A stretch of DNA of 64,000 nucleotides from Pomphorhynchus laevis (GCA_012934845.2 WNNJ02000016.1:43355-107354); one strand, 5' to 3'; numbered from the stretch's first letter, positions 21,901-36,900 are shown. Notes: generated by a model from the letters alone, not told the origin. Made by a program: numbers and translations.

Positions 21901-24900
21901 CTGTTTTTAATACCCCCATCATATGATTGTTATTTATAAAAATTTAATTTGAATTTATTTTATTTATTATAGGATATTTGCAAACATCTAATCATCTACT
22001 ATATCATTATTAGCAACTGTTTAAAATTCAAGTAATTTCTTAAGAATATTTCCAAGTTTCTATCTAACATTTTAATTAAGATTAAATTAATCTTAAGTAA
22101 TTTAATAAATATTAGGATTAATATTTTAAAGTTTTAATATTTTAATTGGTTTCGAACATTTTTCTTTAGTAATTGCAATAATTTTCGTAAAATCTTTATT
22201 TAGCAGTTAAAAGTTTTTATTTGCTTGAAATATTTCAATTATTTAAAATACTCTCAATTTATATATTTTGTATGTTCATCACAGGCTACAATTTAAAATC
22301 TGTATCATAAATTTTTAGAATAACTAAACGATCATGTACCTTTCTAATGCTAATGCATCTTTTATGGCATCGTTAATTAAAAATATTTGTGACTGTTTCA
22401 CGTTTTATTTTTATTAGCAATTAAAATAAATAATTAGAAATTTAATAAAATAAGTAATTTCTACTACCTTACGTGGGACTACTCAATTCCTGTTTTTCAT
22501 TATTTCTCTATGCCTTAAATGTCATTTTTTCAACTGAAATCAGGTTAGATTTCGAACTGAAACCAGGTTAGGTTCTATCACTAGGTTAGATTTCAACGCA
22601 TTGAAATCCATGCAACTCTTCGAAGAAGTTGCCCTCTAGAGGGTCTGCTGTTCGATTAAAATGCTGACTTCTTTACTTAATCAGTAATTAAGAGAAATTG
22701 ATCATTCGTTTATACAATTCAACGTTCGCGTCATTTATTACTTTCCTTGAAAGTTTGACTTCCTCTTAATAATACATTTATTATATAAGTATATATTTAT
22801 TATATAAGTTATAAATGATTATATATAGAGTTTATAATACATAAACTATTTATACATAATCATTTATATATAAATGATTATATATTTATATATCGAGGCT
22901 ATAATTATAATCTCTCTTTGAAATACTTAAACTATGTATTATTGATACGAAATTATTACTTGTCTTCTAATTTTAAAGCAAGTTTGGTGTTTTTTCTATT
23001 TATTATAAGGGATAAGTATAAATCAACAAGATATTATAAAAATATTAAATTTACAATATACAAATCAAAAAATATCACTAAAAGTAAATTTAAACTCTTA
23101 AGCGGAAAATTGCTATGAAAAATAATCAATATGCTTGTATTAGTAAATATGTAATGATATTGATTTTCTTCGAAATTATTTAAATAATTTAATTGGGACA
23201 TATTCTAAACTGGGTTACTAAGGGCAGATAATCAGACATAAAATCGTAAAATATAAATTAACAAAATATCAGTACAAATTAATTTAAACTCTTAATCAAT
23301 TTTTTATTAATGGATAATAAATAATATATTTTGTGTTAGAATAAGATACACCAGATAATCAAGTTTTATCAGATGAAAAAAACGTCATTAGCACCTGTTT
23401 GGCCCCGTTGGTACGCTTGGTCTAGAAATATGACCTGAAACGTGGTACCATAGCAATTCCTCCTGATTACCTCTAATCTGTATTCGAATACAACGAATAT
23501 TATTTATTAGTCAATTCATTAAAATTGATTTTTTAAATTTCAATTTTAATTTTTTTAATATAAATTCTATAAAATCTATATTAATTATTAATTATTTATC
23601 TTTATTTTTATTTATATATCGTATAAAATACGTAGACTAAGTTATCTTATAGGATTATACTATTACGTTTCAAATACACAATTATTAAAACTTTCGGGTA
23701 TTGATAGATACCCGAAAAGTTTAAAGATTTAAGGTCCTAGGGTCTAACACCTATGGATTTCAATATCATTCTTATCACTTTATATTCAATCATCTGTGCC
23801 ATCAGTAATCTATTTCATCCATAATGAATGATTTCCAATTTCCCTTTGACGTTCAAATTATATTTTATTAGTAAACACGGGTCAATCATCTCGAAAAATT
23901 CCAGTTCCCTAATTGTATTTCTAATTACCATTATGACTTAATTTTTACTAAATATTTTTCATCTGATAGCCGATAGCTTTATAATAAAATCAACTTAAAA
24001 TAACTCTAATTGTGTTAACAACTTTGTCAAGTTTATTAACTTTAAACATTTGTTCCATTTACTGCGTTACCCTTCAACAGAAACATCGGGGGAGAAACAA
24101 TCAGATGCTACAATCCCAATTCAATATTGATTTTGTATGCAGTAATTAAGCAGTTTATTATAACGACATCTTTCTAAATTGTTATTTAGAAAGATTTCAA
24201 TGTCGTACAAAAGCTAACTTCTGAACTTGAAAATATTCAAGCGTTTCCACAATATTATAATTCAATAGGCTATTACGTTACTGCGAGTTTCATATTTTTT
24301 GCAATATATCTCACAAAGTTCTTTAGTTCATTTTCCCAATATAACTACAATATTAAAGGTAATATTTAAGTTTTGTATTTCATTCAGCTATTAATAATAA
24401 TTGAGATTGCAACTTTATCCAACTTATAACTTTAATGCAATAAATATATTTCGTGTTAGTATTTATAAATATGCAATATAATCATTTTTACATTATCATA
24501 TTAATAATTATCGATATATTTATAGAGTATTAAGTCATTTTCAATTTAAAAATATAGTTAACTACATTAATTCAAAAGAATTCGATAATCTGATTTTTCA
24601 TAACTCGATTATATTTCAAAGTAGCGTTATTCAACCGGAATCTGTATGCGTACAAGGATTTTAGGAAGAAACTGAGTGATCAACAAACACAAAATTGCAT
24701 TTCAGGCTTACCCAAAATATCCGGTAGATTTACATTTTTAAATCACACTCGAGTATTTCCTAATAACTCGAGAGTTCACTTAAATAATCACAAGCCCAAA
24801 ATTGCTATAATGGAATAAAGGAAATAATTAATCAAATAATTAATTATTATATAATTTAATTATTGTATTATAAATTAATTAGCAATTGTAGTTAAGCAAA

Positions 24901-27900
24901 CTTCAATTTAAGTAGTGCAAATATTAACCCAATGCGGATTACAATAGATCTACTTATAATTGATCACCTTATATCGGCATATACGAGAAAAATTTGAATT
25001 ACTTTATATAATGGCCAGTATAAGTCGTGGATATCGACATTTAATTTGAACATTTATTCATTAAATGATTTGTATTCATAACTTTTGCACACGCAGTAAT
25101 AGGTATACTTTTAAATGTACATAAACGAATTAATTGACAAAATCTCAAATTTGAAATTTTAATATTTTGCTTTATCACATTTACTGTCTCAATCTAACAT
25201 TAAAAATAAAATTTTAGCATTTAGATAATATAAAATTAAATACTTAAATTTTTCAGCAAACATTATATTTTAAGTTGCCGTGTTCGATGAGGGAAAAACT
25301 GATATACTGTAAACATCATTATGTTTAATACAAATGTTCAAATCTAATTTAATAAACGTGAAACCATTCATTATGTCATTGAAAACTAACTTATAATATA
25401 GACCTGATTAGATTATTATCGATCATAGATCGAATGACTTTGCCGAATTTATAGCACTTTCTATTACTTAAACCTTGTGTCTGATACACTTTGTTAAGAA
25501 ACGATATTAACATGTATCTTCCTGTGGCAAAAGTTGCAAAGCTTAGAAAACCAATTTCTACTGGCGGATTCCTTTTAGATTTTGTAAGTTTGATGTACTT
25601 TCTTATTACAGGATGAAGCAGATAAAAACTACAAACCACTTCATCATAGTGATAGAGCTATTCGGCGGTTTATTGAACATTAGTTGATGAATGTTAACTC
25701 ATATTTTTAACTTTTAAATGACTTATTTGTTTTTAAGTAATTTTTAAACTTAATTTTGCCATTAATTTACTGCATAAATCAAAATGCGTCTACTTTGAAT
25801 GTCTAGCCATGATATTCCGTCAAGCGTCTACGGAAAAGTCAAATAAGATAATATTCAACAAATGTTCATCGCTTTCTTCCTTTCGCGACGCATGCAATTA
25901 TATGCTTCGCTGCAAGCTATCTGGCTATGAACTCAATGTTGGCGTTTTTTCCAAAACTGTAATTGGACTGGGATTTATTGCAAATACATTGGCATTATGT
26001 TTCATTGCCATATTTCACACCTCAATTGATCTTAGAGCTGAACAATTTGGAAGAGTAAACAGCCATCAATTCAATATCAAATCTTACTATGAACAACATT
26101 TTCCGTACGTAGTTTTGTTTCTAAAATTTTATTTTATACATTATTTTTTAAATGTAGTGTCTACTTAAAAATTAAAGATTAACATTTTTTAAATTCGTTT
26201 AAATTATCAATATACAATTAAAAATCTTTTTTATATGAAAATTGATTTTATCTAATAAAATTCATTATTAATTCTAAAAGATTCAATTCGTTTACTTTTA
26301 TCTTAATAACTTTATGTGATTTATATGTTTTCCGATATATATGATTTTTTATATTTGAAACTTTTTGATAACGCTACGTAATATCGTAATCAAGGACTGG
26401 ATGATAATGATCAAGAATAATATAATAATTATTATTTAATAATAAATTATTAAATAATAATTTATTATTATTTAATAATAAATTATTAAATAATAATTTA
26501 TTATTATTTAATAATAAATTATTAAATAATAATTTAATGATGGCGCATGTTTATCCATCGCTTAATGCAGATGGGTTAATATTTGCAGTTGCAAACCCCA
26601 TTCTTTGCGAAGGAACAACGAGCTTTCATTGCCTTACATCACTATCTAGCTTTTCTCCCAACTTTAATTTAGTTGTGGGGAGTACAAGCTACTGATGAGA
26701 GCCAATTAGCTTGAAACGTGGATTTTGTCATTTGTGACAATCTCACTGTTGTATTTCTTTCGTTGTGCTGACATCTTGATATACATCATCATCAATAATA
26801 ATTCTTCTTAATAATTCTAATAATAGCAGCAGTGCATCGTAGTACTGCATTGTGCTATTCAGTAGCCAACTGGTGTGTATTTTGTAGTACAACGCGCAAG
26901 GTTCTCCAACGCTTAATGCAGATATGCAAATATTTGCAGTTGCAAACCAAAGTCTTTGCGAGGGAAAAAGGAGCTTCCGTTACCTTAAATCACAATCCAG
27001 CTTTTCTTCCAACTTCAATCCAGTTGTGGGGAGTACAAGCTACTGATGAGAGTCAATTAGCTCGAAACAATGATTTTGTCATTTGCGACAATCTCACTTT
27101 TGAATTTCTTTCGAGGTGCTGACAACCTGATATAAAACGATTCCACGAATATAGCTTTTCCATTTGAAGAAATTTATTGCAATATTATTATAATATTATT
27201 ACCCTTATCGCCCGTTGCGGCAGAGGGTTATTATTTTTAATAAATTATCTAGTAGTAGATTTTATTAATAATAAATAACATGCAGGATAAAAAAATAGAA
27301 TAAATACAATGATACAATTACAGTCTAAATCTTCTTCATAGATAATTGACACTCTTCAAATGCAAGCCCGTTTTCTTCAGAATTATAGCCTCAAATCCAT
27401 GGGGATCTGAGCCCCCAACCAATCCAACACGCCGCCTTGCGACTGAACCACCCGGGGTCTTTCACCCCCCCCGAAGAGTCCAGTCGGTGCGGACTATGCT
27501 GAGTAAACGCGAGACGAGGAGCTTGAGAAACCTTAGTCTTTGTTCTGGGGGACTTTCTCTTGAAAATAAAAATAATCCTGAGATAGCCCAAGTACCCCAG
27601 AGGCGCACTTGGGATTTCTCTTTCAATGACAGATGTTGGGCCCGTTTCAGGGCCCATCTAGCTCTCTTCAGGATACGTTTTAGTCTATCCAGGTCAGCTT
27701 TCGCTGACCAGCTCACCGTAATGGTGAATCCCAGGTATTTTACTCGATTTGTGAAGGTAGGGAGTGGTTGATTAGTCAGGATGGAAGATAGAGCTGAGAG
27801 TGCTAATCTCTTGAGTTTTTTCTTTGTCACAGGGGCGCCATTAAAGACAACCACCTGCGATTTGGAGGAGTTTAAAACAAGATTGGAAATGGGCAGCTGA

Positions 27901-30900
27901 TCTTTTAATCTTGTAAAGAAATGGCTGATGTCAGAGACTACATCTTTGCACCTGCGTCCAGAGAACAGGGCTGTGGTATCATCAGCATATACCACATATG
28001 CTGATGAGATATTCAAACGCGATATGTTGATCGCGTTTGAATTTTTTGTATAGTTCAATGGAGGCAGCAAGATACAAGATTGGAGAAAGTGGGGAGCCTT
28101 GAGGCACACCCATAATAGGATAGAACTGACGTGCATCAGGGTCGTCTTCATAGCAGAATCGCTTGGAGTACAGCAATATTTCCACCCTGTTAACAACTCT
28201 CCCATGCAAAGCGAGGGACCTGAGAGAAGTGATAACAAAAGGAATGGAAATGCGGTCAAATGCAGCCGAAAAATCAAGAAAGACAGCCACAGCAAGCTGA
28301 TGACTGTTATCTTGACAAAACTGTTGCACTTCACCTATTGCTGAATGGACCGAGCGATCTTTTACGTACCCATGAAAACCTGGTGGGATTAAATTTCGCC
28401 TATTTAGATGGTCGCGGATTTTACGCGCAAGCGCTTTTTCGTAAATGGAGATGAGGGAGTTTTGAATTGAAATAGGCCGCAGATCTTTGGGACATGTAAT
28501 CGACTTCTTTTTAGGTAAAAATACTCGACGGCTAATATTTATGTTAGCAATGTCGGAAGGGGAGGCTAATAGCATTGTTATGGCGACTTCCTTTCTTTGA
28601 CTGTCTGTCAAAAGCTGACAGACACGAGTGGATAGTGGCGCATGGGTTCTGGAGGTGCCCGAAAGCCCCCCCCCTCATGAGTTAAGGATATCAGTAACAG
28701 ATAAGTCCCTACTTCTGAAGTCACACCAAGGCGGGATTGGTTGGGGTGAATGAGTGGCTCCATAATTGTGAAGGGATAGTGCCTCCTCCAAAACTTTATC
28801 AAGGCCTATTCTACCAATCCAACCTAATGCTCTATCCTTCCAACAGACAAACTTCTCCTTCTTGAGTATCTTCCAGAAGGAAGACTGAGAAGGGCTAAGG
28901 CGAGAAATGCTTGCCTTATCCCTACTCAACTGGAACCTATATCTAGTGCTCCAGTATTCATTCGAGAGGGCTTGTCTGGCGGAAACAGAGAGAGTAGGAA
29001 GATGTAGCATTTTAGCTAGGACCTTGAGTTTTGTTGGAGTGGGATTGTATATGCGACCTTTATAGGTAGTCGATAGTATCGCGGTAGCTTGCGAAGAGAG
29101 GTAAGTATTAAATTTGGTCAAACTCTCATTCCAAATTCGGGGGAATAGTTGGATAGCTGCCTGAAAGAAGGCCACCCTGACGGGATCAAAGTGGAACCTT
29201 CTCCTCAGCAACGTATCTTCCTCTAACCGCCAACGAATTAGGTCATGAGAGGTGGTCTGTTGTTGGCGCGACTGCTCAGTACAGAAGGGTTTTAACAACC
29301 ACTTCTTATGTAGCAGTAATATGTCGAGGAGTGAATTAGTTGTTGAGCAATGAAAGGTGGGGGATGGTGGTTTGTGAATAAGATATTCGTTCCTGGCTCT
29401 GCGGTTTGCTGCATTAATCCAACGACCAGTTCTGTCGTTGAAATCACCAAGTAACATGTCATAGCCGCTACCCAATAAACGATCCAGGAGGTCACGGTTC
29501 TTGTGAATTTCTCCTGACCGTATATAAATATTGGCTATGCTGATACATTTACCTTTCTTACGAAGTGATATAGCTAGACAAGATAGGGCAGGACAAGAAT
29601 AGTTAAGAAGGAGGGAAGATCTTAAGGAGCATTTAACTAAGGTTAAAAGATCTTGAGATGAAGAGGAGTGAGGAGGTGTTATATACGGAGTGAAGTGGGT
29701 GTATATATGCTGAGGGATAAATCGAGTAATGTCCTGGGGAATACGGATAGACCGCGTCTCCTGAAGGACTATAACATCTGCATCCAAGAAATCTAACACC
29801 TGAGAAAAAGGCTCATGCTTACACATTATGTGTTAGACAAGTTGGACGGGGGAAGTCAACCTAGACAGAGCTAGGTGCGGGAAGGTCGCCCCTCCCGCCA
29901 CTAGCCCCATCCAGAATCGTAACCCCCAGGGCAGTATCTTCATTTCCCTTTAAGGCGCCTTTCTCGTTTATCAGCTTGCCAACCTTGAGGGGTGGAACCG
30001 ATCTTGCTGATCCACCCCTTTTCTTTGATTTCGGACAATCTTTCTCCGATTGCAACGGAACTGAGGGAGAACTTAGGAACGCCCCAAGGAGGGGTGCTAG
30101 CCACTGCTGTATTTGAGAGAATGTATTCTTCCTGTTGTTGTCCAGCAAGTGCAAAATATCCATGTTGGACATTCTTTCCGATGGCTGCGCGGCAACAGCA
30201 GTAAAACTTCTTCCAGTTTGGGGAGCCGAGATTGCATATTTCATTTTATATTCTTTGAAAATACGACAACGACGTGACCACGCGGGGTGGTCCCCACCAC
30301 AATTAGTACAGACTGGGGGAGCTACGCACCTCTCCCCCTTTGACAAAGCGATACAGGATGATTTGCCGCATACTCCGCACGATTTCTCCCGCGTACAGGA
30401 GGAGGCCCAGTGCCTCCAGCAGTGGCAGGAGTTACAATGAGGAAATGTGAAGCAATCTTGATCAACCAAATTGAATCTGAGATTATACCCCATAAAATAG
30501 ATTATAGATTATAGATTATAGATTATACCCCATGCAGTCAGCAGGGGTTGACTGCATTCCGTGACAAAATATCAGCGTTGTTTAAGTCCGTACCGTAGAA
30601 CGCAACAGGTAAGGATTCCCCTGTTTTAGATTTCAATCCGCGGACTGAACTCAACTTGAACGTGTCCCGTAAGAGAACCAGATCTTCCTCCTCCAAATAA
30701 GGATGGTAATTAGAAATCTTAACAGTTGCCTGTAGGGGCTTTAGCGTTAACGATCCCAGATGGGACAGATTATTATTGAAAAATGACTCATAAGCATCCA
30801 TTAGTTCATGTGACGAAAATGAGACTTTTAGTTGATTAACGAATGATCGGATCGAATTGAATACTACTCTTCCAGAGTAGTTCTGGACAAAGTTACGTAA

Positions 30901-33900
30901 AAAACATTGAAAAGCTTATGCTTTTCAATTGGCATAACTGTATTAATAATTGCTAAATTTTTAAGTTTCGGTATTGGGGGAGCTCCCCCGAGTCAGTAAC
31001 ATAGTTCTTATTAAATTGACTAACCTGCAAGTCCGAAGGGAAAGATGTAGGAGAGGATACTTTACCTTTATCATGTGTAATTCCAGCGGAATCGTTGATT
31101 GCATGCACATTTTCATAGGAGCTTTGATGCTCCCATACGCAATAAACGTTTTCACTTGTGCACATTTTGTTTTTCCCATCATGATAAATTATCGAAATAA
31201 ATAAATAAATAAATGATTTTCTTATGTACACGAAAAAACAGAAACAAAAAGAAAAAACATAAATAAATGAAGAAAAAAAACGTTTACGATTAGTGTCAAT
31301 GTAAATCGACCGAACTCGATCGGCATTTCAGCTCTTCTTCCTGCTTCAAGGCCCCCTATCAACGACAGATGTTGGGCCCGTTTCAGAGCCCACCAAGCTT
31401 TCTTCAGGATACGTTTGAGTCTATCCAGGTCAGCTTTCGCCGACCAGTTCACCGTAACGGTGAACCCCAGGTATTTTACTCGACTTGTGAAGGTGGGAAG
31501 TGGTTCAGAGGCAAATATGGAGGATAGCGCAGAGAGTGCTAATCTCTTAAGTTTCTGCTTTGTTGCAGGGGTGCCATGAAAGACAACCGCCTGCGATTTG
31601 GCGGAGTTCAAAATAAGGTTAGATATGGGTAACTGATCTTTTAATCTTAAAAAGAAACGGCTGATGTTAGAGACTACGTCTTTACACCTGCGTCCAGTAA
31701 ACAGGGCTGTGGTGTCATCAGCGTACACCACAAGACGTTGTTCGCGTTTAAATGTTTTGAATAGATTAATGGAGGCAGCAAGATATAAGATAGGAGAAAG
31801 TGGGGATCCTTGAGGTACACCCGTAATAGGGTAGAACTGACGCGCATCAGGGTCGTCCTCATAGTAAAATCGCTTGGAGTACAGCAATATTTCCACCCTG
31901 CTAACAACTCTCCCAGGCAAAGCGAGGGACCTGAGAGAAGTGATAACAAAAGGAATGGAGATGCGGTCAAATGCAGCAGAAAAGTCAAGGAAAACAGCCA
32001 CTACAAGACGATGGCTATTTTCCCGACAAAACTGCTCCACCTCACCTACTGCTGAATGGACCGAGCGACCTTTGACGAACCCATGAAAACCAGGAGGGAT
32101 CAAATTACGCCTAATCAAATGGTCGCAGATTTTTCGCGCAAGCGCTTTTTCGTAAATCGACACGAGGGCATTTTGAATCGAAATGGGTCGCAGATCTTTA
32201 GGGCATGAGCAGGATTTTTTCTTAGGAATAAACACTCTCTTACTAATATTGATGCCTGCTACATCGGATGGGGAGGCTAGAAGCATTGTGACGGCCACCT
32301 CTCTTCTCTGATCGGCTGTCAAAAGCTGACAGACTCGAGAGGAAAGTGGAGCGTGGGATTTAGAGGTGCCCGGAAGTGGACCCCAGGAGTTAAGGATATC
32401 TGTTACAGATAAGTCCCTACTCCTGAAGTCACCCCAAGGCGGGATTGGTTGAGGTGATTGAGTGGCTCCATAGTTATGAAGGGCTAGTGACTCTTCCAAA
32501 ACTTTTCCATCGCATATCTTACCTATCCAACCAAATGCCCTATCCTTCCAGCACACAAACTTCTCCTTCCTGAATATCTTCCAGAAGGAAGACTGAGACG
32601 GGTTAAAACGAGCAATATTCGTCTTATCCCTACTCAGCTGGAACCTATATCTAGTGCTCCAGTATTCATTCGAGAGGGTTTGTCTTTCGGAAACAGAGAG
32701 ATTAGGAAGGTTCAGCAATTTAGCTAGGACCTTGAGTTTTGACGGAGTGGGATTGTATAAGCGACCTTTGTAGGTAGTCGATAAAATCGCGGTAGCTTGC
32801 GAAGAGAGGTATGTATTGAATTCGGTTAAACTCTCCTGTCTTATTCTGGGGAATAGTCGGATTGCCGCCTGAAAGAAGGCCACTCTGATCGGATCAAAGT
32901 GAAACCTCCTTCTCAGCAACGTATCCTCCTCTATCCTACAACGAATGAGGTCATGAGAGGTGGTCAACTGTTGACGCGACTGCTCCGTGTAGAGGGGTTT
33001 AAGTAACCACCTCGAGTGAAGCAGTAAAATGTCGAGGATTGAATTTGTTGATAAGCAATGAAAAGTGGGGGACGGTGGTTTGTGAATAAAGTAATCGTTC
33101 CTGGCTCTGCGTAGTGATGCGTTGATCCAACGACCAGTTCTGTCGTTTAAGTCCCCTAGTATCATGTCATAGCCGCTGTCGATAATACCATCCAGGAGGT
33201 CACGATTCTTGTGGATCTCCCCTGGACGAATGTAAACATTGGCTAGACTGAGGCGTTTACCGATCTTACTGAGTGAAACTACTAGACAAGACAGGGCTGG
33301 ACATGAGTAGTTTAGCAAGAGGATGGACCTTAAAGAGCACTTAACTAAGGTCAAGAGTCCTTGAGAGGAAGAAGAGTGAGGCGGGGTTATGTACGGAGTA
33401 TAGTGGGAACAGATATGCTTTGGGATAAATCGAGTAATGTCCTGGGGGAGACGGATAGACCGCGTCTCCTGAAGGACTATAACATCTGCGTCTCTACCGG
33501 ATAGAAGTCTAAGGGCAGAAGCACCTCCAGAATTCCACTGAAGGATATTCAGTGAAAAAGGCTCACGAGTACTCTGCATTGTGATGGACTAGTTGGAATG
33601 GGGATTGCCATCCTAGACCGAACTAGGAGCAGGAAAGTTCCCCTTCCCACCACCAGCCCGGTCCAGTGAAGGCACTTGCCCCTGGGCAGCGTCTTCATTT
33701 CCCCTTCTCTGTTTTTGATTAATGAGTTTCCCGATTTTTAACGGGGGAACGGCGTGAGCCGAAGCACACCTCTTGTTTGATTTTTCAGCATTAACGACCA
33801 CTGACGGCGGACTCATAAACAAATTGGTGACCATCTTCATAACCATTTGCTCGAGATTCTTCATAAATATTTCGGATTTGAGGTCAGAAAAAAGATCTGA

Positions 33901-36900
33901 AGCAACAGGACTGACTGCCACCTTGGAAAAGCTCTCTTTGTGTGGTCGCGGGGCTTGAAATTTGCATAAGTAGGCCTTGAAATAAGGGCATTTTCTTGCC
34001 CACGCCGGGTGAGCTTCCCCGCAATTGAGGCATTTGACGGGGTTAATACAAGAAGCGTCTGTGGGGCATTCCATTTGTCCACACCGGCCGCAACAAGCCG
34101 CCTTACTGCAGCTGGAGGCCCAGTGCCCCCATTTATGGCACCGGCTGCAGTGCGGGTATGTATACTCTTCGGTAGACACAGTGGTAAACTTAAGATTGAA
34201 ACCCAGAAAGGGGTTGCAGTGATTTCTAGAAAGCAGTTCGGCCTGACCAACCGAGGCCGAACAAAAACCTACGTTTATCTGGTTACCATCTCGACCTGTC
34301 AGTGGTCTAACGTTATGTATTTTAAAGAGCTCGGTAAGATTGACTAAATCTTCATGTTCAAGTGGAACTGGAAGATTGTTTATTTTTAGACTGGCCATTA
34401 TAGGCTTTGATTCGAACTTGCCAATATCTTTTAAATTGACTTGAAAAAAGTATTGTATTCATTCATAGCTTCTTCTGAAGCAAACGATATCTTAATAGTC
34501 GTCTCCGTGTATCTGACAGAGTTATACACGACTCTGTTCTTAAATTTAAGTGTGAAAGTTCGAAGAAAATAATTATACAATGCATGTCTTTCGATAGGTT
34601 TTAACAAAGTAACTATCCCTAAATTTCTTGTTTTAGGGATTGGGGGAAGTAATTCCCCCTCGCCGGTACCCGAAACAAAATCACTAACCTGTGGAACGTT
34701 CATTGAGTCTTTGTTTACCTTTTTTGTTCCAAATTCTTCTTTTTTCTTACTGGAAATAGCTGTATTTTATGAATTGTTTGATGCTCCGAACGCGTTGTTC
34801 ATGAATCTCCACAATGTTCGATAAATTATCTCAGATGCACTGATGCATAGCAGCAGTGCACTGAGCTATATTAAAGAAACTCAACTGATCTTACTGAGCT
34901 ATATAATAATTGTATAGCCGGAATTGAATTGCAAGCAATTTTACTTAAAAAACAAATGTGATTTACTTGCAATCTAAGCGTGATTTATTGCATTTGAAAT
35001 TTGATTTACCGGCAATTCGAATATGGTTTGTTTAAAATCATGATGTGTCCCGATTGAGAACATTAGAACACATCGAACAAATTAAAACTTAAAATTATTT
35101 TATTGTCATTACCCAGTAATGGCATGACATTAGTGAGTATCAAATTATTAAATAAAGATGTTCTAATAGAATAAAATGTGTAATTGCACGATTTATGATA
35201 ATAATGATGTGAACTCTTTTATTTGCAAAGAAAAATAAAGTTTTGGTTTTTTGTATTAGTCAAATAAGACGAAGAAACATAGTTACTTATTTAAACTTTA
35301 AATATTTTGAGGGATCTAAAGTACATCTTCATAAGAATTGTATTGCTATCAGATTAATTTTTTTCAGACCGTTAAGATTATAGAAAGTTATCTACCGAAG
35401 CCATGTCATTGTGCTTTAACTTAGGAGATGAAGTCCCTAAGACACATCATTATCAATAAATTTCCTTAAATGAAAAAAAGCGCTTAATACAAATGGGTGG
35501 ATATTTGCAGTTGCAATCCACAGTCTTAGTAAGAGAACAAGGAGCTTCCGTCGCCTTAAATCACCGTCTAGCTTTTATCCCAACTTCAATCTAGTTATGG
35601 GGAGTACAAGCTACTGATGAGAGTCAATTAGCTCGAAACAATGATTTTGTCATTTGCGACAATTTCAATGTTGAATTTCTTCCATGGTGCTGACATCCTG
35701 AAATAAAACGATTCCACGAATATAGCTTTTCCATTTGAGGAAATTTATAGCAATATTATTATAATATTATTACCCTTATCGCCCGTTGCGGCAGAGGGTT
35801 ATTATTTTTAATAAATTATCTCAGATAATTATAATTATGATAATTATTTTTACTATTCAAATACCTTAAATATTAAAGTATTAATTAAGTTCTAATTATT
35901 AACAAAATATAAAACAAAACGGTGATTTTGTCATTTGCGACAATTTCAATGTTGAATTTCTTTCGTGGTAAAGATAATACAATACATCACTACGATGCAC
36001 TGCTGCTATGCATCAGTGCACTGCTGCTATGCATCAGTGCACAAGGAACATGTGGTACAATTTCCTTGTAGCAAGGGTATTAATTTAATTACCAGAGAGA
36101 TAAAATAATTAATAAATAATTATTTTAGTTATTTTAGTTTTTTAAAATAAAAATAATTTATAAATAATTATTATTATTATTTTAGTTTCATTTTATTTAT
36201 TATTATATTATTCATAGAGGCAATTAGTAAATAACCAAAAAGCTTTTAAATTACAAATGAACCAAAATGCTTTTAAATCATAAAGAATATTAAACTGATG
36301 GTAATTAATTAAAGTTAACATTATCAACATTGATGAACATGGTTATTTTATAATTGAAATAGCAATAATATTGTTTCATTTGATTAAAATGTTGCTATTA
36401 CACTAAAATTAGTACTTGTTATTAATTAGTTATATGTAATAACTATAATTATTTACAAAAAAATCAAAATGTCGAATAATATTTACTGTTAATTCAAATG
36501 AAATCAATTTAGATTTTTATTTATAAATATTCAATCAAGGAATGCAAACAATCACTCAAATAATTAATTTTAATTATCTAGGTTCCATCAAATATCTAAT
36601 AATTGATATTCTTTATAAATAATAATATTAATATAATATTATAAAATATTTCGAATTTCACAAAAATTAATGTAAATAGTTCACTTAACGAATGTTTTGT
36701 AGCAGTGCTGATATATCACAATTGTTTAATTCACAAGAATTAAGCATTTGGCTTTAAGAAAACATGAAATATAAAATCATTTCTTATTCATGTCTCGTTC
36801 GTTGTAAATCTAATTCACAAAATTGAAATATTTTGTTTGTTTCCAAGTGCTAGCGAGTTCGTTTCCATTTTCGTATCAAAACATGCAAATCAAGATACAG

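Noticed and set aside
22918-23118. Exon with the first NPC1 membrane helix at 22918-23118
   Set aside because: The frame ends in Naiad sequence (KFKLLSGKLL). The 23741-23804 exon fits phase and completes a helix with exon 6.
25809-26168. Separate 119-codon gene starting at ATG 25809
   Set aside because: The acceptor at 25806 and the donor at 26105 fit NPC1, and the frame past 26105 is intron.
27346-27771. 141-codon plus-strand frame
   Set aside because: Antisense shadow of the LINE copy A reverse transcriptase.
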